32,358 nt of DNA, taken from positions 1 to 32,358 of the forward strand of contig JAJYFE010000042.1 in the NCBI GenBank assembly GCA_021785435.1. The letters are read 5' to 3'. Made by a program: the position numbers and the translations under genes. The notes under the pieces were generated by a model. It made no database searches and was not told the origin of the DNA. It saw only the letters and a program-made list of their open reading frames with translations. Source of the stretch: Planctomycetota bacterium (GTDB lineage: Bacteria > Planctomycetota > Phycisphaerae > WQYP01). Below, one piece after another: positions 1 to 7,049 of the stretch (position 1 is the first letter of the stretch; each line of letters starts with the position of its first letter).

Positions 1-30
1 GTGGTACCCCCGCCTCCCATCGCTTAGCCC

Positions 31-50
31 GGCACCCGTTGCCGGGTGCC
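31..50. repeat. GC-rich inverted repeat near left edge
   Basis: An 8-bp perfect stem (GGCACCCG with CGGGTGCC) closes a 4-nt loop (TTGC). No T-run follows, so it is not a classical intrinsic terminator for a gene lying to the left. The preceding TAGCCCGG matches the start of the dispersed repeats found elsewhere in the window (for example at 29011 and 30503), so it may be a worn copy of that family. Confidence 0.45.
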
Positions 51-76
51 GCCCGCGGCAGTATCATACACGGTGG

Positions 77-325
77 ATGGACGTTCGGATCACAGAAGCC
101 GCCGAGGCGCGGGTTGACGAGCTCCCGCGACCCATTCAGGACCGGGTTCTGCGGATATTCGAGCGGCTGCGGGAGTGGCCCGAAGTGAGCGGCGCCAAAC
201 CCCTGGCTGGCAACCTGGCTGAGCATTACCGTATTCGTACGGGTGATTACCGCATCCTGTTCCGGGTGGAACCCCGGCGCATCCTGGTGCTGAAGGTTGG
301 CCATCGGCGGGACTTTTATGAATGA
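77..325 (+). CDS. RelE/ParE-family toxin of a type II toxin-antitoxin pair
   Basis: This 82-residue protein has the size and layout of RelE/ParE toxins: an N-terminal helical part (AAEARVDELPRPIQDRVLR) followed by the beta-sheet core with the family pattern YRIRTGDYRILFRV and a C-terminal VLKVGHRRDFYE. Family members are usually ribosome-dependent mRNA endonucleases (RelE) or gyrase poisons (ParE); the pattern fits RelE better, and the H-R-R near the end is typical of RelE-like active sites. The next gene starts inside its last codons (8-nt overlap), so the two are translationally coupled in a toxin-first order, as in HigBA-type loci. Family assignment is firm; target and activity are inferred. 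Confidence 0.85.
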   Translation: MDVRITEAAEARVDELPRPIQDRVLRIFERLREWPEVSGAKPLAGNLAEHYRIRTGDYRILFRVEPRRILVLKVGHRRDFYE

Positions 326-728
326 GGACGGCCCGGTTATGGTCGAGAACGTCATTCAAATTGAGGGTCGCCGATTCGTACTCGTGCCGGAGGATGAATA
401 CCGCCGGTTCCGCCGCGGGCCCGCGTCGCCGGCCAGGGTGATGCTTCCCCCGCTGCCGCCGCGGGCAGCCGATGGCACGCGTGACGCCGTGGATTTCACC
501 CGTGCCGCGATCGCGCGGGGAATGATCCGGGATCGTGTGGCTCGAGGTCTGTCCCAACGCGAGCTGGCCAGGCGGGCGGGCGTGCCCCACGCCACGCTGG
601 CGCGGATAGAGACGGGCAAGTACACGCCGCCGGCCGACGCCATTCGGAAATTGGATGCGGCGATCCATGGTGCCAGGCGCAGGCCCCGCTCCCACCACTG
701 CGGCCAGACCCCGACCTGCCGTCCGTAG
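318..728 (+). CDS. XRE-family helix-turn-helix antitoxin
   Basis: The 136-residue protein from ATG 318 starts inside the toxin stop region (ATGAATGA). ATG 339 is an alternative start. The N-terminal segment (VIQIEGRRFVLVPEDEYRRF) resembles the short beta/helix lead found on many RelE-partner antitoxins. Residues of about 66-113 form a Cro/CI-type helix-turn-helix (GLSQRELARRAGVPHATLARIETG). It would neutralise the upstream toxin and probably autorepress the operon, as is known for this class. The last 20 or so residues are rich in Arg, Cys and His and look unlike a conserved tail, so the 3' end may have been altered. The stop codon lies inside a 23-bp-period direct repeat. Confidence 0.8.
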   Translation: MNEDGPVMVENVIQIEGRRFVLVPEDEYRRFRRGPASPARVMLPPLPPRAADGTRDAVDFTRAAIARGMIRDRVARGLSQRELARRAGVPHATLARIETGKYTPPADAIRKLDAAIHGARRRPRSHHCGQTPTCRP

Positions 729-768
729 TAGCCCCAAGATCCGCCAAGTAGTAGCTCAAAGATCCGCC
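725..768 (+). repeat. Two-copy direct repeat, 23-bp period, across the antitoxin stop
   Basis: The 21-nt unit GTAGTAGCCCCAAGATCCGCC at 725-745 recurs at 748-768 with two changes. The first copy contains the antitoxin stop codon. It could be a small tandem duplication that created the present C-terminus. From 769 to 869 nothing recognisable is seen. Confidence 0.7.
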
Positions 769-869
769 TTCAGTGGACACACCCCGATAGGCTGCCAACC
801 CGCCCTCCGTTGTGGGGTGGTCTTCCAGGCTGCCCGCCCGGCCCGACGCGGGCACGCAAATCGCTACCC

Positions 870-1242
870 TCACTGCCAGGCCGCGCCGCTATCGGTGTCG
901 GTCGGGGGCACCAGCGGCCGTATTTTGGCCGCCGTCTCGGGAACATAGGTGGTGGCGATGCGCCACCGGATATCGTCATTGATCTCGTCGTACTCATGGG
1001 CGAGGATGTTACGAAAGGCAATTATTTTCCGCCAGGGAATCTCCGGCGTTGCGTGCGGCAGCGCTGTGGAAAGGCCTCGGGCCGCCTCGCCGAAGATCTC
1101 AATATCTGCATTCAAGGGCGTCGCGCAGCATGGCGTCGTGGTCGAGATCGTCGCGCCTGCGTCCCTGCAGGTACCTGGCCATTACCTCGGCCGCCTGCAC
1201 CACATCACACAGCCGCGCTGCATCATGTGGGGTTGGCGGCAT
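870..1242 (-). pseudogene. hepT: HepT-like HEPN toxin, frameshifted
   Basis: Two overlapping minus-strand frames join into one HepT (DUF86) protein of about 123 residues. The first, from ATG 1242, gives MPPTPHDAARLCDVVQAAEV through DHDAMLRDAL. The second continues as NADIEIFGEAARGLS, then PWRKIIAFRNILAHEY, to the stop at 870. The HEPN RNase motif R-x4-H-x-Y (RNILAHEY) is intact in the second part. The join near 1111-1113 needs removal of one base (an extra C or G around GCCCTTGAAT), so the reading frame is broken by a +1 change. In the family, HepT is the ribonuclease toxin, silenced when its MntA partner adenylylates the Tyr of this motif. A sequencing error could also produce the break. Confidence 0.7.
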
Positions 1243-1462
1243 ACACAATCCTGCGTGTGGAAAGTATCTCGCGACGACGAAACGGATTGCGGAGCAGCCG
1301 CTTTTCCACCAAGTCGATCGCTCGGCCCGCGAAAATGGTGGACAGCTCGTCGGACATTTCCACGTAGCTTTCAAACGTCATGGCATAATCCGGCAGGAAG
1401 CTTACCAGGATATCGACATCGCTGGTTGCGCCGAAATCCGGCCGAAGCGCGGCAGCGATTCC
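1223..1462 (-). pseudogene. mntA: MntA-like nucleotidyltransferase antitoxin, 5'-truncated
   Basis: The minus-strand frame from about 1462 to the TGA at 1223-1225 reads ALRPDFGATSDVDILVSF, then EMSDELSTIFAGRAIDLVEK and a tail RREILSTRRIVYAANPT. This is the MNT-type nucleotidyltransferase core with the metal-binding D-x-D (SDVDIL) and the usual C-terminal half. The upstream GSx10DxD signature is degraded: where family members have F-G-S followed by a short loop, this reads PPCGIAAALRPDFG. No start codon or N-terminal helix is recognisable before the flanking sequence. The end overlaps the hepT start by 20 nt, the normal mntA-hepT order. With both partners damaged, the pair is probably a relic. 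Confidence 0.65.
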
Positions 1463-1520
1463 GCAGGGCGGGTCGCTGACACCCCTTAAGGGCCCATTTC
1501 CCTTGGGTGGCGCGCTGTGC

Positions 1521-1526
1521 TACAAT
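1521..1526 (+). promoter_or_regulatory. Possible -10 box for the sigma factor gene
   Basis: TACAAT at 1521-1526 matches the -10 consensus at five of six positions and lies 28 nt before the chosen ATG. There is no convincing -35 hexamer at 16-18 nt spacing, so this is a weak prediction. Confidence 0.3.
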
Positions 1527-1553
1527 ATAAGCGGACCATGCGGAGTCGCCACT

Positions 1554-3218
1554 ATGCCTTGGCTCGACTGCCGATTTGAAGAACTGGCCCGCCAATTGGC
1601 GTTCACGCCGGTGCGCAAGCGCCGGGAGCAGCTGAACAACGCCTCTCGATTGTTCGCCAGCATCGACCCAAGCGACGACTATACGTGGGAATATCTTTGG
1701 TGGCGCATCACGACCCATCGTCCGCGGGAGGGGGGCGAACATCGTATTTCCGGCAAGGCCGTCCTGGCCGATCTGGCGGCGTTCGTGGAAACGGTCTCCG
1801 GCACGCTGAATCTCACCGTTGCGGAATCCGCCGAGATCTTGCTGCCGCTGGACCAAGTGATGCGCCGGCTGCAAGCGTCTGAAAAAACGATTCAGCGGTG
1901 GCGGCGGCAAGGATTGCTCGCCGGGTATTACGTGTATCCCGACGGGGTACGCCGACTGGGATTCCGCCTCAGCGACATCGAACGGTTCGAACGTCGTCGC
2001 CAGGCCCGTTGCAAACCAGGGGCCGGTGGAGCCTTGGCCATCGCTGCAAGGACCGACCGGGGCGCTGACGGCGAGCCGCGGGAACTAGGCCTTGGCAAGA
2101 ACCACGCCGATGGTTCCGCCACTTCGGACGGCGTCGCCGCGGAACGCCCGCTAACCGGCCTGGACCAAGAAATTGTCGCGGCTTGCGTCCGGCGCGGCGT
2201 ACCGGCGGACTTCCTGGCCCGGCGTTACGGGCAAGACCCGGCGGCTATCGGCAAAGCGGTTCGCCGCCAGCAGGCCCTGCGCCTGAAATCCCAGCCGATC
2301 CATTTTGTCACGAACCCTTTGTTTGATCTGCCCGATGCGCGCCGGATTATCATGGAAGTTTTGCCCGCTGAGGCGGCGCAGGCGGCTCGCGAAACGTCGT
2401 CCTCCGGCGCCGCGGATTGGTGGTCCCGCCTGCCCAGCAGCGTGCCGGCGGCGGTGGCCGACGCCTTTCGCCTTCCGCCCATGCCGCATCCGCTGGTGAC
2501 CGACACGTTTCGACGCATGAATTATTTAAAAGCACAGGCCAGCCGGTTGCAGGCCCAGTTGGATGTCGAGACCGCTTCGCTCGAGGAAATGGCTCAGATC
2601 GAAGAATTACTGGCCCAGGCCGCCGCGCTGCGCAATCAATTGCTGCAGGCGCATCTGCGTATTGTGGTGCACGTGGCGCGGCGGCATGTGCGCGCTGGTG
2701 ACGACCTGCTGGAATTGATTTCCGATGGTAATCTCTGGCTCCTGCGGGCCGTGGGTAGTTTTGATTTCTCTCGGGGCGTAAAGTTTTCGACCTATCTGAC
2801 CTATGCCTTGATGCGGAATTTCGCGCACCGCTTCAGCGCCCGGCAGAGCCATGCCGATGAACGTCTGCTGCTGGCCCAGGACAGCCTTCTGGAGGAACTT
2901 GACACGCCGGCGGAGACGGCCGAAAGCGTGCCGGAATCCGTGGATCGAATTTTGCTGCAGCGCCAGCTCGCGGATGCCCTGCCCTTGTTGCCGCCGCGGC
3001 AACGCGAGGTGTTGGCGGCCCACTATGGGCTTCAGGCCGGACAGGGGCCGTGGAGCCTGGCGCGCATTGCCGACAACATGGGCATTACCAAGACCCGCGT
3101 CCGGCAAATTGAAGCGAGCGCCTTGCAGGGCCTGCGCCGTATTTTGCGCGCCGCGCCGCGGGCGGCGCCGGCACCCGTCACACCCTCGCCCTCGGAAAAA
3201 ACCGCAGCCACCCTCTGA
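1554..3218 (+). CDS. Sigma-70 family factor with N-terminal MerR/excisionase-like HTH
   Basis: This 554-residue protein (from ATG 1554; the frame is open back to a TTG at 1503) carries sigma region 2 at about 360-430: LLQAHLRIVVHVARRHVRAG, then the region 2.3/2.4 pattern ending GVKFSTYLTYALMRNFAHRF. Region 4 lies at about 470-532 (LPPRQREVLAAHYGL, then ITKTRVRQIEASALQGLRRI). It would direct RNA polymerase to a subset of promoters. A separate DNA-binding-like segment sits at about 96-145 (LPLDQVMRRLQASEKTIQRW, then a GVRRLGFRLSDIERF wing) and resembles MerR/excisionase HTH domains. The roughly 200 residues between HTH and region 2 have no domain that I recognise. It is much longer than ECF factors and lacks an obvious region 1.1. 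No anti-sigma gene is adjacent. Confidence 0.85.
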   Translation: MPWLDCRFEELARQLAFTPVRKRREQLNNASRLFASIDPSDDYTWEYLWWRITTHRPREGGEHRISGKAVLADLAAFVETVSGTLNLTVAESAEILLPLDQVMRRLQASEKTIQRWRRQGLLAGYYVYPDGVRRLGFRLSDIERFERRRQARCKPGAGGALAIAARTDRGADGEPRELGLGKNHADGSATSDGVAAERPLTGLDQEIVAACVRRGVPADFLARRYGQDPAAIGKAVRRQQALRLKSQPIHFVTNPLFDLPDARRIIMEVLPAEAAQAARETSSSGAADWWSRLPSSVPAAVADAFRLPPMPHPLVTDTFRRMNYLKAQASRLQAQLDVETASLEEMAQIEELLAQAAALRNQLLQAHLRIVVHVARRHVRAGDDLLELISDGNLWLLRAVGSFDFSRGVKFSTYLTYALMRNFAHRFSARQSHADERLLLAQDSLLEELDTPAETAESVPESVDRILLQRQLADALPLLPPRQREVLAAHYGLQAGQGPWSLARIADNMGITKTRVRQIEASALQGLRRILRAAPRAAPAPVTPSPSEKTAATL

Positions 3219-3716
3219 ATACTTTCCATTCTCCAGGCCGCACCGTGCTTTGCTCCGCACCGGCGGGCGCCCTGACCGCCGGCGAGGCCCCTATCGCCGC
3301 TGTGAACAAACCACGCCGCAGGGTGGTGGTCCATGCCCTGCGGACCTTCGCAGATAATAAAATAGTGCCAACATTGGCCATATCGCCCCCGGTCCACACG
3401 GAGAAGGAGTAGTTTAGTCGCCTACGGCGACCCCCGGCGGATCGAGGAGTCGCCTTTGGAGACCTTGCCGGGGCGGGGCCAGGTTACCGCAACCCGCCAT
3501 TATCAGAATAGTCGCGCAGGTTCGGCAGGCACCCCTGAAGCATGCCAATGGCGTCAGCGCTGTGTCGATATCCCGATGGCGCCTCAATCCGCCATTTTCA
3601 GAACAAGCCCCAGCGCCATACCCTCCCCGGCTTCCCCGCCGCCAGAAAACTTGGCCACATCCGCCGACTCCGGTGCAATCCCAAGGCGGGTCAGGGGAGA
3701 CTCGCCTCTGGGGATC
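3219..3716. other. Convergent intergenic region with hairpin and repeat remnants
   Basis: There is no credible gene between the sigma factor and the PPIase gene. A 7-bp stem (CCGGCGG at 3260-3266 with CCGCCGG at 3276-3282) could end sigma factor transcription but has no T-run. A reverse-oriented copy of the dispersed GTCGCC/GGCGAC repeat lies at 3409-3432, with further repeat-like sequence to about 3480. A weaker trace (GGGAGACTCGCCTCTGGGGA) occurs near 3697. Confidence 0.55.
3409..3480 (-). repeat. Dispersed palindromic repeat, copy 1
   Basis: Read on the minus strand, the core is GGTCGCCGTAGGCGACTAAA followed by CTAC, which matches the element at 29020-29042 closely. The palindrome is GTCGCC, 3 nt, GGCGAC. 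The flank at 3433-3480 (CGGCGGATCG, then GTCGCCTTT) aligns with the copy at 31852-31935, so the two share more than the core. Confidence 0.65.
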
Positions 3717-5120
3717 TTATCCTGGCCTGCTGGAAGGGCTGCCGCCATTTTCATCCGCGCTCGCGCGGGGATAATAAAGCGCGGTGGCCACCGATACCGC
3801 GGTGCGCAGCATTTGTTCACGGGCGGCGATGGCGGCCTGGCCGTACATCCGCTGGTAATAGCGGTGCATAAGCCGGCGGAACTGACGATCGCGTAGTTTC
3901 TGATTGATGGCCTTTTGGGCGACGGTAAAGGGTATGATCTGGTGGTGCTGAACCGCGCCCACACGCATGATCACCACCACGTCCCGCCGGGGGTCCTGTT
4001 TATTCGCGATCAGGAGCGGCGGCGCCATCGTATGAGGCGGCAGGGCGAACGCCTTCTTCTCCAGCCGCAGATTGCTCAGCGTGCCGCGCCGCAAGTTGGC
4101 CCAATGCCCGCCGTTCTGGGCCTGATAATCGACGGAATTGTCCTGAGCCAGGACCGCGAAGTCCGCTCCGTGCCGAATCCGGTTTTCCAGTTGTTGGCAG
4201 TAGGCCAGGGCCTTGCGGCATGCCTCCCGCACCTGGGCCGGCGTCGGATGGTGTATCGGCTGCATGTGCGTCGGATCGTTTGGATCGCGCGGCCACTGCC
4301 GGATTACCGGATAGGTGATGGTATATAAACTAATCTGCGCCGGCCGCGTGAATTTCTTCAGATGCCGTTGGTAGTACGCCCAGATTTGCCGGCGCGTGAT
4401 GATGATGGAGGGGAGCAGTTGCCCGTCGACATACATTTCGACGATCAGCTTGTGCCGAAAGTGGCGGAGCGTCTTCTGCAACGAGGAGCCATGTTGGCGT
4501 AGCGCCTGATCCGCCATCTCCTCCGAGCCGAAATACTGGGCCACCAGCTTCGCTTTTTTTCGGGCGACCCAAGCGGCTATTTCCCGGCGTTGGTCGCGGC
4601 TGAGCTGTCGCTCGGCCGCGTGGAGCATCAGCAGGTTGTCAATTTTCAGACGCAGTTCCCGGGCGATGCTCGCCGTAGCCCGTTGCTTAAAATAGGCCTG
4701 GGTGCGGCTGGTGGCGGCTTCGCCGGCAAGCTGCGCCGCAATGGGAGCGAGAATATCCTGAACAAACAACGGCTGGCCGTTAACGGTTCCCAGCAGCGCC
4801 GCGACCGAGCGTGGCCGGCCCGGCGTCACAGAAGGTGGAAACGTCGCCACGACAGGTCTTAAAGCCGGCCCGGAAAGGGGCTGGGTGGATGGGGGGAGCG
4901 GAGCGTCCGGCGCCGGCCCATTGGGCGCCGCCAACGCGACCGGGGGGGAACCGGGACGGATAAACGCCCCAGGACCGATCGCCGGCGTCGACGTGGATTC
5001 ACCACATCCGGCCAGGCTCGCCGCGGCGAGCGCCAAGGTCAGGTATGCCCAGTAACACTGAAAAGTTTTGCCGCGCTTGGGGGATGCCAACGCTTGATCC
5101 GTCCGATTAACAGTTGTCAT
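3717..5120 (-). CDS. Lipoprotein peptidyl-prolyl cis-trans isomerase, PpiC/SurA-like
   Basis: From the preferred ATG at 5120 the protein has 467 residues; the frame is open to 5147. A hydrophobic segment (YWAYLTLALAAASLAGC) ends in a lipobox with Cys39, so it is a predicted lipoprotein, followed by a Pro/Ala-rich linker. Residues of about 105-240 form a SurA_N-like helical domain beginning TVNGQPLFVQDIL. The parvulin-type (PpiC) domain lies at about 245-395, with ISLYTITYPVI, GADFAVLAQDNSVD and NGGHWANLRRGTL matching the family's patterns. It would act as a foldase or chaperone for exported proteins in the periplasm. No partner gene is adjacent. SurA-like versus PrsA-like cannot be decided from sequence alone. 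Confidence 0.8.
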   Translation of the reverse strand: MTTVNRTDQALASPKRGKTFQCYWAYLTLALAAASLAGCGESTSTPAIGPGAFIRPGSPPVALAAPNGPAPDAPLPPSTQPLSGPALRPVVATFPPSVTPGRPRSVAALLGTVNGQPLFVQDILAPIAAQLAGEAATSRTQAYFKQRATASIARELRLKIDNLLMLHAAERQLSRDQRREIAAWVARKKAKLVAQYFGSEEMADQALRQHGSSLQKTLRHFRHKLIVEMYVDGQLLPSIIITRRQIWAYYQRHLKKFTRPAQISLYTITYPVIRQWPRDPNDPTHMQPIHHPTPAQVREACRKALAYCQQLENRIRHGADFAVLAQDNSVDYQAQNGGHWANLRRGTLSNLRLEKKAFALPPHTMAPPLLIANKQDPRRDVVVIMRVGAVQHHQIIPFTVAQKAINQKLRDRQFRRLMHRYYQRMYGQAAIAAREQMLRTAVSVATALYYPRASADENGGSPSSRPG

Positions 5121-5212
5121 TGAAGCATAAATCACTTGGCCCCGCAATTGGCGTTCCGGTTAGCCCGCGTCCCCGTTTCAGCCGCGTTGCGGCTGACCAC
5201 CGTCGGTTGACG

Positions 5213-6706
5213 TCAACTTCCGGCGCTGTCTGAAATGAGAAGTTCACACACGCGACGGTAATGGTAGCCGTAGATCGCCAACTGGATCGCCAACGGTAGA
5301 TTTAAGGGGCGACGCACGCTCGTCCACAACAGCATTTTCCAGTAGTGGAAGCGCTCCCGGCCCCAAAAACCCAGCCGCCAGGTGGCCCATGCGCCCGCGA
5401 ACATGCGCCTGAAAGTAAGCGGGGCGCGGATGGGGGGCGCCCGGTATTCTTTGAGGAAGCGGTGGAGCCGGCGGTAGTACTGCCGCGGGGAGTAGATGGA
5501 GCGCAAAATCGACTGATATCCTTCTTGTAATAGCCGCGCATCCATGGTTGGCACAATGTTGGAGGAACCATCCACGTTATCCCCGGTGGAAGTTCCGACG
5601 AGACGATCCGCCTGCTTCATCCGCTCATAAAGCTGGGTGCCGGGAATCGCCTGGAGTCGCCCGACCATCGCGGTCATGATGCCGCTCTTTTGGATGAAGT
5701 CGATTTGCCGTTGAAAGATACTCGGCTGGTCACTGTCAAAGCCAACGATAAACCCACCCTGCACCTGCAGACCGGCGCGATGGAGGCGCTTGACATCCGC
5801 TACCAGATCCCGATTTTGGTTCTGTTTTTTCGAACATTCCGCCAATCCGGAGTTGTCCGGCGTTTCAATGCCGATGAATACGGTGTCAAATCCCGCCTGG
5901 GCCATGAGGCGCGGCAGCGTTTCGTCATCGGCGAGATTGATGGATACTTGCGTATTCAAAGGAACCGGACCATGTTCCTTTTGCCATTGCGTCAGCACCG
6001 GCAGCAGGTCCCGCTTCAGTTCGCGTTTATTACCAATCAGGTTGTCATCGACGAAAAAAATACCGCCTTTCCATCCGCAACGGTGTAGTGTCTCGAGTTC
6101 CGCCCGCACCTGGGCGGCGGTCTTGGTGCGGGGGCGGCGACCGAACATGGCCGTGACGCTGCAGAAATCGCAGTGGAACGGGCAGCCGCGCGAAAACTGG
6201 ATGCTCGCACAGCCGTAGTGTCGCAAATCCGCCAGTTCCCAGAGGGGTGCTGGCGTGTCATGAATATCGGCGAAACCTTCGGCCCGGTACTGCGGTCGTG
6301 CCGCGCTCCGCTGCCAATCCGCCAGGAAAGCCGGCAAGGAAAGCTCGGCCTCGCCCAGCACCAGGTGATCGACTTGGGGGAAAGATTCAGGCTCGGAACT
6401 AAATAGCGGTCCGCCGGCCACCACCTTGCGGCCCGCGGCTTTACATCGGGCGATCAGCGCCTGCGCGGTTTCGCGCTGCGCTACCATGGCGCTGATCATC
6501 ACCAACTCCGCCCACTCCAGATCACCGGAACCAAGCGGCTGAACATTCAAGTCAACCAGTCGCTTGTTCCACCGCGGCGGTAAGAGCGCGGCCACCGTCA
6601 ACAGTCCCAGGGGGGGTGTCACCGCTCGCTGCCGGACAAAACGCAGCGCATGGCGGAGGCTCCAGAATGTTTCAGGAAATTCCGGATAAACTAACAGGAC
6701 ATTCAT
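5213..6706 (-). CDS. B12-binding-type radical SAM protein with DUF4070-like C-terminus
   Basis: The 497-residue protein has a Rossmann-like B12-binding domain at about 1-135 (MNVLLVYPEFPETFWSLRHA, then VVAGGPLFSSEP and HLVLGEAE), lacking the DxHxxG base-off motif as many of this group do. The radical SAM core at about 165-360 carries the 4Fe-4S cysteines 175, 179 and 182 (RGCPFHCDFCSV), a FFVDDNLIGN strand and the VFIGIETP pattern. The C-terminal part of about 365-490 (YSPRQYYRRLHRFLKEY) resembles DUF4070. The architecture is that of class B radical SAM methylases such as the hopanoid methylase HpnP, but the substrate cannot be called here. It is transcribed alone, with a good extended -10 upstream. 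Confidence 0.82.
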   Translation of the reverse strand: MNVLLVYPEFPETFWSLRHALRFVRQRAVTPPLGLLTVAALLPPRWNKRLVDLNVQPLGSGDLEWAELVMISAMVAQRETAQALIARCKAAGRKVVAGGPLFSSEPESFPQVDHLVLGEAELSLPAFLADWQRSAARPQYRAEGFADIHDTPAPLWELADLRHYGCASIQFSRGCPFHCDFCSVTAMFGRRPRTKTAAQVRAELETLHRCGWKGGIFFVDDNLIGNKRELKRDLLPVLTQWQKEHGPVPLNTQVSINLADDETLPRLMAQAGFDTVFIGIETPDNSGLAECSKKQNQNRDLVADVKRLHRAGLQVQGGFIVGFDSDQPSIFQRQIDFIQKSGIMTAMVGRLQAIPGTQLYERMKQADRLVGTSTGDNVDGSSNIVPTMDARLLQEGYQSILRSIYSPRQYYRRLHRFLKEYRAPPIRAPLTFRRMFAGAWATWRLGFWGRERFHYWKMLLWTSVRRPLNLPLAIQLAIYGYHYRRVCELLISDSAGS

Positions 6707-6776
6707 CGTCGGCGCTCCTATCCGCCCTGCCTCCGGCGCTGGCGCCGAGGCACGCGCAAGAGCTGACGGTATTTTT

Positions 6777-6785
6777 ATTATATCA
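6777..6785 (-). promoter_or_regulatory. Extended -10 promoter for the radical SAM gene
   Basis: On the minus strand the sequence is TGATATAAT, a perfect TATAAT with the TGn extension, about 70 nt upstream of the ATG at 6706. The -35 region (about TGTCTT) is weak, as is usual for extended -10 promoters. Confidence 0.5.
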
Positions 6786-6831
6786 CGGGCGCTGAGAATT
6801 AAGACATTGGCCCATCCCCCGCGGAGCCGCC

Positions 6832-7020
6832 ATGATGCTCGATCCCGCGCCCGCGATCTACGATGCCCGCGGTTTGGATAGAGTGGCCGGCAAGCCGTTC
6901 GCGTTCCCAGCGGCAGGCGCGGTAGCTCGTGAACAGTTACCGCATTGTGATGATTTCATCCTCTCTGCCCACCCGTACGACCTGGCCCCGACTGTGGCGG
7001 AGCTGAGAAACAAACTATAA
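6832..7020 (+). CDS. Possible 62-residue protein, unknown
   Basis: The ORF has a GGAG at 6823-6826 placed 5 nt before ATG 6832, and ends 29 nt before the htrA start, so it could be the first gene of the downstream run. The product (YDARGLDRVAGKPFAFPAAG and onward) has no signal peptide, membrane helix or family that I recognise. Third-codon GC is moderately high. The gap between the divergent genes would otherwise be 343 bp of leader and promoter sequence, and chance ORFs are common at this GC. Confidence 0.3.
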   Translation: MMLDPAPAIYDARGLDRVAGKPFAFPAAGAVAREQLPHCDDFILSAHPYDLAPTVAELRNKL

Positions 7021-7049
7021 GATAGACAGGCGAGGAGGTGCTGCCGCCG

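Noticed and set aside
3456-3896. 146-codon plus-strand frame after the sigma factor
   Set aside because: No family pattern. It overlaps the PPIase gene antisense and runs through repeat sequence.
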